This document shows, one piece after another, positions 19,417-27,605 of a DNA stretch of 64,000 nt; position 1 is the stretch's first letter; each line of letters starts with the position of its first letter. Position numbers and translations under genes: made by a program. The notes under the pieces were generated by a model. That model did no database searches. It saw only the letters and a list, made by a program, of their open reading frames with translations, and was not told where the DNA came from. The DNA is from Rhodobacteraceae bacterium F11138 (GTDB lineage: Bacteria > Pseudomonadota > Alphaproteobacteria > Rhodobacterales > Rhodobacteraceae). The stretch spans positions 1-64,000 of the forward strand of contig JAEKDP010000010.1 in the NCBI GenBank assembly GCA_016521575.1, read 5' to 3'.

Positions 19417-20721
19417 ATGGCAGACCTGACAACGAACTTTCTGGGCATCAGCAGCCCCAACCCCTTTTGGCTGGCCAGCGCGCCCCCCACGGACAAGGAA
19501 TACAACGTGCGCCGCGCCTTCGAAGCCGGATGGGGCGGCGTGGTGTGGAAAACCCTGGGCCAGGAAGGCCCGCCCGTGGTGAACGTGAACGGCCCGCGCT
19601 ATGGCGTGGTCCATGGCGCGGACCGGCGCGTGCTGGGGTTGAACAATATCGAACTGATCACCGACCGCAGCCTTGAGGTGAACCTGGAAGAGATGGCGCG
19701 GGTCAAATCCGACTATCCCGACCGTGCCCTGATCGCCTCGATCATGGTGCCCTGCGAGGAAGCGGCCTGGAAGGCGATTTTGCCGCGTGTCGCGGAAACC
19801 GGGGCGGATGGGATCGAGCTGAATTTCGGCTGTCCCCATGGTATGAGCGAGCGCGGCATGGGCAGCGCCGTCGGGCAGGTGCCGGAATATATCGAAATGG
19901 TCACGCGCTGGTGCAAACAGTATTATGACCGCCCGGTGATCGTGAAGCTGACACCCAATATCACCGATATCCGCAAACCGGCGACCGCCGCGCGCAATGG
20001 CGGGGCCGATGCCGTCAGTCTGATCAACACGATCAATTCCATCACCACGGTCAACCTGGACAGCATGAGTCCCGAACCTTCGATCGATGGCAAGGGCAGC
20101 CATGGCGGGTATTGCGGCCCGGCGGTGAAGCCGATCGCATTGTCCATGGTGTCCGAAATCGCCCGCGACCCCGAAACCGCCGGGATGCCGATCAGCGGAA
20201 TCGGCGGGGTCACGACCTGGCGCGATGCGGCTGAATTCATGGCGCTGGGATGCGGCAATGTTCAGGTGTGTACCGCCGCCATGACCTATGGGTTCAAGGT
20301 GGTACAGGAAATGATTGCCGGACTCAGCGACTGGATGGATGACAAGGGCTATGGCTCGACCGCCGATTTTGTCGGCAAGGCTGTGCCCAATGTCACGGAT
20401 TGGCAGTATCTGAACCTGAATTATATTGCCAAGGCGCAGATCGATCAGGATTCCTGCATCAAATGCGGCCGCTGCTATGCCGCCTGCGAAGACACCAGCC
20501 ATCAGGCCATCGCGATGAACGAGGGGCGCGTGTTCGAGGTGATCGATGAGGAATGTGTCGCCTGCAACCTCTGTGTCGATGTCTGTCCGGTCGAGAACTG
20601 CATCTCGATGGTGCAGATGGAGCCGGGCCAGACCGATCCGCGCACCGGCGAGGTGGTTCCGTCCGAATATGCCAACTGGACGATGCATCCCAACAATCCG
20701 ATGGCGCAGGCCGGGGAATGA
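19417..20721 (+). CDS. preA: NAD-dependent dihydropyrimidine dehydrogenase, catalytic subunit
   Basis: PreA holds the FMN site where uracil or thymine is reduced with electrons from PreT. The 434-aa protein has a dihydroorotate-dehydrogenase-like barrel with the active-site Cys in ELNFGCPHGMSERGMGSAVG, the FMN/substrate block KLTPNITDI and GIGGVTTWRDAAEF. A C-terminal 2[4Fe-4S] ferredoxin domain has CIKCGRCYAAC and CVACNLCVDVCPVENC. Its length is right for PreA/PydA. It follows preT by 4 bp. The downstream rutR gene converges and begins directly after the preA stop. Confidence 0.96.
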   Translation: MADLTTNFLGISSPNPFWLASAPPTDKEYNVRRAFEAGWGGVVWKTLGQEGPPVVNVNGPRYGVVHGADRRVLGLNNIELITDRSLEVNLEEMARVKSDYPDRALIASIMVPCEEAAWKAILPRVAETGADGIELNFGCPHGMSERGMGSAVGQVPEYIEMVTRWCKQYYDRPVIVKLTPNITDIRKPATAARNGGADAVSLINTINSITTVNLDSMSPEPSIDGKGSHGGYCGPAVKPIALSMVSEIARDPETAGMPISGIGGVTTWRDAAEFMALGCGNVQVCTAAMTYGFKVVQEMIAGLSDWMDDKGYGSTADFVGKAVPNVTDWQYLNLNYIAKAQIDQDSCIKCGRCYAACEDTSHQAIAMNEGRVFEVIDEECVACNLCVDVCPVENCISMVQMEPGQTDPRTGEVVPSEYANWTMHPNNPMAQAGE

Positions 20722-21345
20722 TCAGGGCGGGGACAACAGTTTGCGATACAATGTGTCGATGAACTCGGGGGCGGTTGCAAACGGGTCTTCCTGTCCCAGC
20801 ACCGCCCTGACCTGGACGTCGAAATCGGCATAGTGCTGCGTCAGGGACCAGATCGAAAAGATCAGATGATACGGGTGGACGCGGGCAATACGCCCGGCAT
20901 CCATCCAGCCACGGATCACGTCTGTCTTGGTATCGACCAGCGTTTTGAGATCGCTGGAAAGCGCGGCATGGATGCGGGGCGCGCCCTGAACGATTTCATT
21001 GGCAAACAGGCGGCTTTCGCGTGGGAAATCCCGGCTCATCTGCAGTTTCCGGTGCACATAGGCCAGAAGCTCTTCCAGCGGGTCGCCGGTCTCATCCAGC
21101 GCGCGAAGCGGGGCCAGCCAGGTGTCCAGCAACTGTTCCAGCAGGGCGTTGTGAATGTCCTCCTTGGAGGGGAAATAATACAGCAGGTTGGGCTTGCTCA
21201 GATTGGCCGCCTTGGCGATCTGATCCACGGTTGCGCCGCGAAATCCGTGCGCCGAGAACACGTCCAGGGCGGCATCCAGTATCGCGGCGCGGTTGCGCGT
21301 CTGGATTCGGCTCGGGCGACGGGATGGGGGCATGGCGGGTTTCAT
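20722..21345 (-). CDS. rutR: TetR-family pyrimidine regulator RutR
   Basis: RutR is a uracil/thymine-responsive repressor-activator. The 207-aa protein has a TetR HTH (IQTRNRAAILDAALDVFSAH, VDQIAKAANLSKPNLLYYFP, KEDIHNALLEQLL) and a C-terminal YcdC/RutR-type ligand domain with GRIARVHPYHLIFSIWSLTQ and a YADFDVQVRAVLG segment. It is encoded next to preA and divergent from the amidohydrolase gene, and the gap between them holds a perfect RutR binding sequence. Autoregulation and control of the pyrimidine genes therefore follow from context and the operator. Confidence 0.93.
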   Translation of the reverse strand: MKPAMPPSRRPSRIQTRNRAAILDAALDVFSAHGFRGATVDQIAKAANLSKPNLLYYFPSKEDIHNALLEQLLDTWLAPLRALDETGDPLEELLAYVHRKLQMSRDFPRESRLFANEIVQGAPRIHAALSSDLKTLVDTKTDVIRGWMDAGRIARVHPYHLIFSIWSLTQHYADFDVQVRAVLGQEDPFATAPEFIDTLYRKLLSPP

Positions 21346-21435
21346 CCCTGAGGGTCATTTTACAGATATTTCAACCGGATCCGGGTGCGACGGCGGTCAG
21401 CTTCTTGACTGCATCCGGTTCCGTGATAGCGTCGC

Positions 21436-21453
21436 TTTGACCAGTTGGTCAAA
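21436..21453. promoter_or_regulatory. Perfect RutR operator
   Basis: TTTGACCAGTTGGTCAAA matches the known RutR consensus TTGACCAnnTGGTCAA at every defined base and is an inverted repeat with 8-bp arms. It lies in the 149-bp rutR-amidohydrolase gap, 42 bp before the amidohydrolase start. Confidence 0.85.
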
Positions 21454-21494
21454 TCATTCAGGCGCAATCAGACCAATCCGCAGGGGAGAACGAC

Positions 21495-22745
21495 ATGGCA
21501 GCACCGGCCGCAAATCTGAAAATCAACGGCGAGCGCCTGTGGGACAGTCTGATGGAGATGGCCAAGGTCGGGCCGGGCGTTGCGGGTGGCAACAACCGCC
21601 AGACCCTGACGGACGAAGACGCGCAGGGCCGTGCGCTGTTTCAGTCCTGGTGCGAAGCTGCGGGCTGCGCCATGGGACTGGATCAGATGGGCAACATGTT
21701 CGCGCGGCGCGAAGGCACCGACCCGGATGCGTTGCCGGTCTATGTTGGCAGTCATCTGGACACGCAGCCGACCGGCGGCAAATACGACGGGGTGCTGGGT
21801 GTTCTGGGGGGGCTTGAAATCATTCGGTCCCTGAATGATCTGGGCATCAAGACGAAACACCCCATCGTCGTCACCAACTGGACCAATGAAGAAGGAACCC
21901 GGTTCGCCCCGGCGATGCTGGCCTCGGGGGTATTTGCCGGTGTTCACACCCAGGACTGGGCCTATGCGCGCGAAGATGCCGAAGGGTTGAAACTGGGGGA
22001 TGAGCTGTCGCGCATCGGCTGGCGTGGCGATGAAGAGGTCGGCGCGCGCAAGATGCACGCGATGTTCGAATTGCATATCGAACAGGGTCCGATCCTTGAA
22101 GCCGAAGGCAAGCAGATCGGTGTCGTCACCCATGGTCAAGGGCTTAGCTGGACCCAGGTCACCATTACCGGCAGGGACAGCCATACCGGATCGACCCCGA
22201 TGCCGATGCGCAGGAATGCCGGGTTGGGCATGGCGCGGGTGCTGGAAAAGGTCGAAGAGATCGCCTGGTCCCATGCGCCTCATGCGGTTGGTGCGGCAGG
22301 GCATATCGACATATTCCCGAATTCACGCAACGTGATTCCGGGCAAGGCGGTGTTCACCGTCGATTTCCGCAGCCCCGATCTGAGCGCCATCGAAGACATG
22401 GAAACCCAAATGCGCGAACAGGCGCAAAAGATCTGCGACGACATGGGGTTGGGCGTGGAATTCGAAAAGGTCGGCGGCTTTGACCCGGTCACATTCGACA
22501 AAGACTGCGTGACCGCTGTGCGCAATGCAGCCGAACGACTGGGATACAGTCACATGGATCTGATTTCCGGGGCCGGGCACGATGCCTGCTGGATCAACCG
22601 GGTTGCGCCCACCGCGATGGTGATGTGCCCCTGTGTCGACGGGCTGTCCCATAACGAAGCCGAGGAGATCACCAGGGACTGGGCGCGCGCCGGAGCCGAT
22701 GTGCTGTTCCATGCCGTGCTCGAGTCAGCCGAGATCGTCGATTGA
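21495..22745 (+). CDS. Zn-dependent N-carbamoyl-beta-alanine-type amidohydrolase
   Basis: The 416-aa M20-family protein is of the AllC/HydC/PydC kind, which removes carbamoyl groups. Metal ligands are visible in YVGSHLDTQPTGGKYDGVLG, NWTNEEGTRFAP, FELHIEQGPILE and the C-terminal SGAGHDACW. The location beside preTA and rutR and the RutR operator 42 bp upstream point to N-carbamoyl-beta-alanine (beta-ureidopropionase) as substrate, the third step after PreTA and dihydropyrimidinase. The dihydropyrimidinase gene itself is not in the window. Allantoate or N-carbamoyl-L-amino acids are possible alternatives from sequence alone. Confidence 0.9.
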   Translation: MAAPAANLKINGERLWDSLMEMAKVGPGVAGGNNRQTLTDEDAQGRALFQSWCEAAGCAMGLDQMGNMFARREGTDPDALPVYVGSHLDTQPTGGKYDGVLGVLGGLEIIRSLNDLGIKTKHPIVVTNWTNEEGTRFAPAMLASGVFAGVHTQDWAYAREDAEGLKLGDELSRIGWRGDEEVGARKMHAMFELHIEQGPILEAEGKQIGVVTHGQGLSWTQVTITGRDSHTGSTPMPMRRNAGLGMARVLEKVEEIAWSHAPHAVGAAGHIDIFPNSRNVIPGKAVFTVDFRSPDLSAIEDMETQMREQAQKICDDMGLGVEFEKVGGFDPVTFDKDCVTAVRNAAERLGYSHMDLISGAGHDACWINRVAPTAMVMCPCVDGLSHNEAEEITRDWARAGADVLFHAVLESAEIVD

Positions 22746-23130
22746 AATCAAACCCGTATGTGGCACCAGCCCGGGCTACGCCGGCTGCGGTGACAATGTG
22801 CCCAATAGTTGCAGCAGGCGTGCCGGATGCGTATGGCGATGCCGTTGACGACCGGTGCTTTTCGGCCCGCTGCTGACCCAAAGCTGACCGCCAACACCTG
22901 TTTCCACGGTTTCAAGACCGGGCATTGGCCGCCGGCCAAGCCTGTTGCGTGTGACGTGCCCCTGGGCTGCGCGCCGCCGGTCGGGGACAAGGCCCCGCAC
23001 CACAGCGCCCAACACAATCTGACTCAACCCGATGTGCCTGACTGGTTGCGCCAGAGAACTGGGGATGACGAGTCTGATCTTTCATGTCATAGTGCGCCAT
23101 GATTTCTTGAATCGGGTGTATCTGTAATCA
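22746..23130. other. Intergenic stretch without a recognisable gene
   Basis: These 385 bp separate the amidohydrolase gene from tupB. Several short frames on both strands were read and none resembles a known protein or has a ribosome site. The last 60 bp are AT-richer and probably hold the tup promoter. No hairpin with a T run was seen. Confidence 0.5.
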
Positions 23131-23844
23131 ATGCAGGATTTTACGCAAGAATTCACATCTGCAATGTCCCTCATCCTGCATGGGGATGCCGAGCTATGGG
23201 CAATAGTACTGCTGTCGCTGCAGGTTTCGATGATGGCGGTGCTGATCGCGGCCCTGATCGGAATGCCGCTGGGGGCGGCTCTGGCCGTGGCGCGGTTTCG
23301 GGGGCGGCAGTTGCTGATCATCCTGTTGAATGCGCTGATGGGGCTGCCGCCGGTGGTGGTCGGGTTGCTGGTCTATTTGACGCTGTCGCGTTCCGGTCCA
23401 CTGGGGGTGCTGGAACTGCTGTACACACCGACCGCAATGATCGTGGCGCAGGTGGTTCTGGTGACGCCGATTGTCGCCGCCCTGACCCGGCAGACCATTG
23501 AAACGCTGGATGCGGAATATGCCGAACAGTTGCGCAGTTTCGGTGTGTCCCGGCTGGCCTCGGTTCCGACGCTGTTGTGGGATGGGCGGATCGCGCTGGC
23601 CACGGCGTTGCTGGCCGGGTTTGGCCGCGCCATCGCCGAAGTGGGTGCCGTGATCATCGTGGGCGGCAATATCAACCATGTCACGCGGGTGATGACCACG
23701 ACCATCGCGCTGGAAACCTCAAAGGGCAATCTGGCGCTGGCCCTGGCGCTGGGGGTGATCCTGATCGGCATGGCGATCAGCGTGACCGGCGCGGTCAGCC
23801 TGTTGTCGCTGCGCCAGGAAAACGAGACGATGCGCCATGCGTGA
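23131..23844 (+). CDS. tupB: Tungstate-type ABC transporter permease
   Basis: The 237-aa inner-membrane protein has five to six hydrophobic helices and the permease EAA-type loop (YAEQLRSFGVSRLASVPTLL) that contacts the ATPase. It follows the TupB pattern, with ALMGLPPVVVGLLVYLTLSR and AEVGAVIIVGGNINHVTRVM near the end. Together with TupA and TupC it would import tungstate or the closely related molybdate for molybdo- or tungsto-enzymes. It overlaps tupC by 8 bp. No clear ribosome site precedes ATG 23131; an internal ATG at 23164 is possible. Confidence 0.9.
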   Translation: MQDFTQEFTSAMSLILHGDAELWAIVLLSLQVSMMAVLIAALIGMPLGAALAVARFRGRQLLIILLNALMGLPPVVVGLLVYLTLSRSGPLGVLELLYTPTAMIVAQVVLVTPIVAALTRQTIETLDAEYAEQLRSFGVSRLASVPTLLWDGRIALATALLAGFGRAIAEVGAVIIVGGNINHVTRVMTTTIALETSKGNLALALALGVILIGMAISVTGAVSLLSLRQENETMRHA

Positions 23845-24580
23845 TCTGCCGCTTTCTGAAACCGGCCCGCAGCCCACGATCGAAGCCCAGGGGCTGCGCA
23901 TCGAACGCAAGGGGCGGATCCTGCTGGATGTGCCCTATCTGGCGGTGGACGGGCCGGGGCCGACGCTGATCATGGGCCCGAACGGTGCTGGCAAGAGCCT
24001 GCTGTTGCGCTGTCTGCACGGGTTGATCGTACCGGATTCCGGACAAGTGCGGCAGGGCAATGCGCCCTTGAAGGCCGCGGGCCGCGCGAAACAGGCCATG
24101 GTGTTCCAGACTCCGGTGTTGCTGCGTCGTTCGGTGGCGGCCAATCTGGACTATGTGTTGAAACGTCAGCGGCTGAGCCGGGCGGACCGGCACGCGCGGA
24201 TCGCGGCCTTGCTGGAAGAGGGCGGTCTGGCCGGGAAAGCGCGGCAATCCGCGCGCAGCCTGTCGGGGGGCGAAGGACAGCGGCTGGCGATCCTGCGGGC
24301 GCTGGCGACCGAACCCGGGGTTCTGTTTCTGGACGAACCGACCAGCGCGCTGGACCCGGCGGCCACGCAGGACATCGAGGCGATGATCCTGCGTGCCGCG
24401 CGCCGCGGCACCCGGATTGTGATGATCACGCATGATATCGGCCAGGCGCGCCGCCTGGGCCATGATATTCTGCTGATGCACGGTGGATGTGTGGCCGAAC
24501 ACGGTTTGGCGCATGATTTTTTTGATGCCCCGCAAAGCCAGGCCGGACGCCGGTTTCTGGCCGGGGCATTGGTTTTGTAA
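23837..24580 (+). CDS. tupC: Tungstate-type ABC transporter ATP-binding protein
   Basis: The 247-aa ABC ATPase has Walker A GPNGAGKS (about 47-54), signature LSGGEGQRLAILRALA, Walker B VLFLDEPTSALD and the H-loop MITHDIGQARRLGHD. It powers the TupB permease on the cytoplasmic face. It starts inside the tupB end (8-bp overlap) and is followed 22 bp later by tupA, so the three genes form one operon in the order B-C-A instead of the more common A-B-C. The metal specificity rests on the neighbouring TupA. Confidence 0.92.
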   Translation: MRDLPLSETGPQPTIEAQGLRIERKGRILLDVPYLAVDGPGPTLIMGPNGAGKSLLLRCLHGLIVPDSGQVRQGNAPLKAAGRAKQAMVFQTPVLLRRSVAANLDYVLKRQRLSRADRHARIAALLEEGGLAGKARQSARSLSGGEGQRLAILRALATEPGVLFLDEPTSALDPAATQDIEAMILRAARRGTRIVMITHDIGQARRLGHDILLMHGGCVAEHGLAHDFFDAPQSQAGRRFLAGALVL

Positions 24581-24602
24581 CCCTGAAAATTGGAGTGAGG
24601 GA

Positions 24603-25418
24603 ATGATCGGAAGTTGGATTCGGGCCGGAATGTTGACTGTTGCGCTTTGCGCGACAGCGGCCGTAGCGGAGGAAAATTTTATCGTGGTGCAATCCACCAC
24701 GTCGACGCAGAACTCGGGCTTGTTCGATGCGATCCTGCCGGAATTTCAGGAAAAATCCGGCATCGAAGTGCGCGTCGTGGCCGTGGGTACGGGACAGGCG
24801 ATCAAGAACGCCGTGAACGGCGATGGTGATGTGCTGCTGGTGCATGCCAAGCCGGCGGAAGAGAAGTTCGTCGCCGATGGATGGGGGGTGCAGCGTCAGG
24901 ACGTGATGTACAATGATTTCGTGCTGATCGGCCCGGAATCCGACCCCGCCGGGATTGCGGGCGGCAAGGACATCGTTGCCGCGCTTGGCGCGATCGCTGA
25001 AGCCCAGGCCCCGTTTGCGTCCCGCGGGGATGACAGCGGCACCCATAAGGCGGAACTGCGCCATTGGGGTGCAACCGGCATCGATGTGTCTGCGGCCTCG
25101 GGGGATTGGTATCGCGAAACCGGGTCGGGCATGGGCGCGACCCTGAATGCGGCGGCCGGTATGGGCGCATATGTGCTGAGCGACCGGGCCACCTGGATCG
25201 CCTTTGGCAACAAGGATGGCATGAAGATACTGGTCGAAGGCGACCCGCGTCTGTTCAACCAGTACGGCGTCATTCTGGTCAATCCCGAGAAACACCCGGG
25301 CGTCAAGGCAGAAGAAGGACAGGCCTTTATCGATTGGCTGACAGGTGATGCAGGGCAGGCGGCCATCGCCGGGTATACGCGTGACGGGCAGCAACTGTTC
25401 TTTCCGAACGCTGAATAA
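24603..25418 (+). CDS. tupA: Tungstate-binding periplasmic protein
   Basis: The 271-aa protein has a signal peptide (MIGSWIRAGMLTVALCATAAVA) and the TupA oxyanion-binding opening IVVQSTTSTQNSGLFD, equivalent to the TTTS motif. Further family segments are FASRGDDSGTHKAEL, GDWYRETGSGMGATLNAA and a C-terminal LTGDAGQAAIAGY. It captures tungstate in the periplasm for TupBC. The start at 24603 gives a clean signal peptide with GGAGTGAGG upstream; the earlier in-frame ATG at 24483 lies within tupC. Molybdate cannot be excluded. Two hairpins follow the gene. Confidence 0.93.
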   Translation: MIGSWIRAGMLTVALCATAAVAEENFIVVQSTTSTQNSGLFDAILPEFQEKSGIEVRVVAVGTGQAIKNAVNGDGDVLLVHAKPAEEKFVADGWGVQRQDVMYNDFVLIGPESDPAGIAGGKDIVAALGAIAEAQAPFASRGDDSGTHKAELRHWGATGIDVSAASGDWYRETGSGMGATLNAAAGMGAYVLSDRATWIAFGNKDGMKILVEGDPRLFNQYGVILVNPEKHPGVKAEEGQAFIDWLTGDAGQAAIAGYTRDGQQLFFPNAE

Positions 25419-25456
25419 GCAGACCCGGTGATTGCCCGACCCCAGCGGGTGACATA

Positions 25457-25526
25457 CCCTGTGGTCGTTGTTCCTGGCCACAGGGGCCTCGGGTGGCGGA
25501 AGGTGAGTGTTCCGCCACCCATTTTA
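25457..25526 (+). terminator. Double hairpin terminator after the tup operon
   Basis: A first hairpin pairs CCCTGTGG (25457-25464) with CCACAGGG (25478-25485). A second pairs GGGTGGCGGAA (25491-25501) with TTCCGCCACCC (25510-25520), 11 bp perfect, followed by ATTTTA. The second has the form of an intrinsic terminator. Confidence 0.75.
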
Positions 25527-25617
25527 CCAAGCACGCCCAGCCATGGGCAATGATCGCATCGGGCAGAAGCGCCAGCCCCGTCTTCGCCGCAAGTGGGTGC
25601 AAACACACGCGCGTATT

Positions 25618-26301
25618 TCAGGTACAGATCCCGTCCAGCTGGGCCCCTTTCCACGGCAGATAGACATCGCTTTCTCGCGTCGGCCCGGGAAGGTCGGATA
25701 CCGGAAACGCCGCCTTGAGCATCTCGTGCAGCCGATGTGTGCGCGCGCCGTCCGGTGCCAGAGCGCGGCAACAGACGTATTCCTCGACGATTGCGCCCTG
25801 TTGTTCAAAACCGTAGCTCAGGAAATCGGGCATGCCGTCGAGATCAAACAGATAGGGGTCGTCGACGCTGCCATGTTCCGCAGCAGCGCGCATTGGGCTA
25901 TACCCGGTGCGGTTGCGGTTCTGCCATTGCCAGACATGGGTCAGTTCATGCGCCAGCAACATGGATTGGATCAGGTACATACGTTCGGGATAGTGCGGCA
26001 TATATTCGTCCAAATACCAGTCGCGCACGAAATACACCCGATTCAACAGGGTTACTGCTGCGGGTTTGCTTGTGACGATGGCCTCTTTCACCGGCGGCAG
26101 GATAAGTTCGCGGCATGCTGTGCGCGGACGCGGTTTGCGTCGAAAGGTGACGGCACTCACGGGCGCGCCTTCGACCAGCCGCACCCGTTTGGTATCCAGC
26201 TGCGGACCATGCAGGGATTGCGCAAATCGCGTTTCGGATTCTGTCAGCGGACGGCCGCAGCCAGCGAGCAGTACAAGTATCAGGACCATGCGCAGCATCA
26301 T
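25618..26301 (-). CDS. Lipoprotein with HExxH-like metal motif, unknown function
   Basis: The 227-aa protein begins with a lipoprotein signal (MMLRMVLILVLLAGCG; Cys of LLAGC would be lipidated). At about 117-125 it has AHELTHVWQWQ, which fits the zincin pattern HExxH and suggests a metal site. A string RTGYSPMRAAAEHGSVDDPY follows and may supply the third ligand. The C-terminus contains paired cysteines (YVCCRAL, GICT). This layout is seen in Rhodobacterales hypothetical lipoproteins; peptidase activity is inferred only from the motif. It is convergent with tupA and on the same strand as the next exported protein. Confidence 0.7.
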   Translation of the reverse strand: MMLRMVLILVLLAGCGRPLTESETRFAQSLHGPQLDTKRVRLVEGAPVSAVTFRRKPRPRTACRELILPPVKEAIVTSKPAAVTLLNRVYFVRDWYLDEYMPHYPERMYLIQSMLLAHELTHVWQWQNRNRTGYSPMRAAAEHGSVDDPYLFDLDGMPDFLSYGFEQQGAIVEEYVCCRALAPDGARTHRLHEMLKAAFPVSDLPGPTRESDVYLPWKGAQLDGICT

Positions 26302-26446
26302 GGCCGGACCGTAGCCGCTTGGCGCGACGGCGTGTAGCCCCCGCAGCGCCGAAACGTCAAATATCCGTGCCGGATCAAAGACTCATGGCCGGTGCGCTGT
26401 CGGGTTGGCGCGTGGCAGCCCGTTGGGCCTGCCGCTGCGGCCAGGC

Positions 26447-27034
26447 TCAGTCGACCGCTGCGGCCTGTTCCACGCCCAGGCCCGCGGTACGGGCAACGGG
26501 GCGCAGCGGGCGTTTGGCGGTGGTGTCGTAATGTTTCTGACAGCGGCGCAGTTCGTCAAAAGCCTTGCGCGACCCGTTCAGGGGAAACCGGCCCAGCCGC
26601 GTTTCGCCATGCTGCCACTTCATCACGCGCTCGCGCCGGAACTGGGATATGAATTGATCCGCGTCGGGGCCGGTGGATCCGAACAGGATGTGCAGGCCGG
26701 GCAGGCCGTTCAGCAGCACCCCGTCCATGTCCAGAGTCCAGGCCGGCTGGGTGCCAAATTGCAGGCGGATCCTGTATTCGGCATCGGTCTTGAACGCGGT
26801 CCAGCGTCGGTCCAGGATGGTGATGTCCAATGCGCCGGTCTTGCGCGTATGATCGAAGCCAATGAAGAAGGCGGTGTTTTCTTCATATAGCCTGAAGGCC
26901 TGACACCCCTGGGACCCGGGGTAGAACGCAATCCGCCAATCGTCGATGGTTTTCCAGTCCACCGCCTGTGCCCGTGCGGTGGGCGCACAAAGCATCAACA
27001 GCGTGGTCAGAAAAAAGGAAATGTGGCGGGTCAT
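26447..27034 (-). CDS. Exported protein of unknown function
   Basis: The 195-aa protein has a signal peptide (MTRHISFFLTTLLMLCAPTARAQA, cleavage near ARA-QA). The mature part is predicted mostly beta (WRIAFYPGSQGCQAFRLY, TAFFIGFDHTRKTGALDITI, PDADQFISQFRRERVMKWQH) and has two cysteines that could form a disulfide (in SQGCQAF and RRCQKHY). It resembles small secreted Rhodobacterales proteins lacking a named domain. It lies upstream of the HExxH lipoprotein gene on the same strand, 145 bp away, and may be exported with it. No function is proposed. Confidence 0.75.
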   Translation of the reverse strand: MTRHISFFLTTLLMLCAPTARAQAVDWKTIDDWRIAFYPGSQGCQAFRLYEENTAFFIGFDHTRKTGALDITILDRRWTAFKTDAEYRIRLQFGTQPAWTLDMDGVLLNGLPGLHILFGSTGPDADQFISQFRRERVMKWQHGETRLGRFPLNGSRKAFDELRRCQKHYDTTAKRPLRPVARTAGLGVEQAAAVD

Positions 27035-27500
27035 TCGGGTCTCGTGCTGCGGATCGTTGCGGGTCTTGCGGCGGGAAATACAGCCCCTCGGTGCCCGTCG
27101 GTCGCGTCACGACCTGTGCCGCCGATCTTGCAACCCGAACGAAGATTGCGTCAAGTCGGGTTTCCGAACGGTTAAACCCGCACTGTTCCGCCGGGTCTGA
27201 AACGGTGATCGGTTGGGTGAAACAGCGCAGATGCCAGTCATGAAACCCCGTGGGGCCGGGGCAGAAGTCACCAATCGGACCCGGTTGCATCAACCGGAAA
27301 CGAACGCCTGGCGTGATCTTCCTGCCGGGTGCCTGCGGCACGGCGCCGCAACCTTGGATCTTTTCCGCCTCGCGCGCATCTAAGAACCTGCCACCGATAC
27401 AGTGCTGTTGCGCTGGATTGGGGCCGGACGGCGTGCAGACACGTTGTTCCGAAGTCACACAGGAAACCAACAGCAAGCGGTAGATATGCGGTTTTCCCAT
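26883..27500 (-). CDS. Possible small Cys-containing protein, doubtful gene
   Basis: An open frame of 205 codons fills most of the otherwise empty stretch 27035-27605 and overlaps the previous gene by about 150 bp. It starts MGKPHIYRLLLVSCV and has six cysteines in its first half (CTPSGPNPAQQHC, GCGAVP, DFCPGP, LRCF). Codon third positions are moderately GC-rich, as in a real gene, but no ribosome site is seen and no family is recognised. The part after about position 150 of the protein overlaps a confirmed gene and looks like noise, so a shorter or frameshifted gene is possible. Confidence 0.25.
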   Translation of the reverse strand: MGKPHIYRLLLVSCVTSEQRVCTPSGPNPAQQHCIGGRFLDAREAEKIQGCGAVPQAPGRKITPGVRFRLMQPGPIGDFCPGPTGFHDWHLRCFTQPITVSDPAEQCGFNRSETRLDAIFVRVARSAAQVVTRPTGTEGLYFPPQDPQRSAARDPNDPPHFLFSDHAVDALCAHRTGTGGGLENHRRLADCVLPRVPGVSGLQAI

Positions 27501-27605
27501 GAGTAAAATCGTTTCCGGTTCAATTTCCGGGAATAATGGTCAAACCGGTATTTCAGCCCTATGTTGCAGGCTGCAGGCAGCCTTGCGAAGATGATCGGAG
27601 CGCAC

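Noticed and set aside
17451-20688. Long minus-strand frames over preT and preA
   Set aside because: They are antisense shadows of two clear Fe-S enzymes and have no family resemblance.
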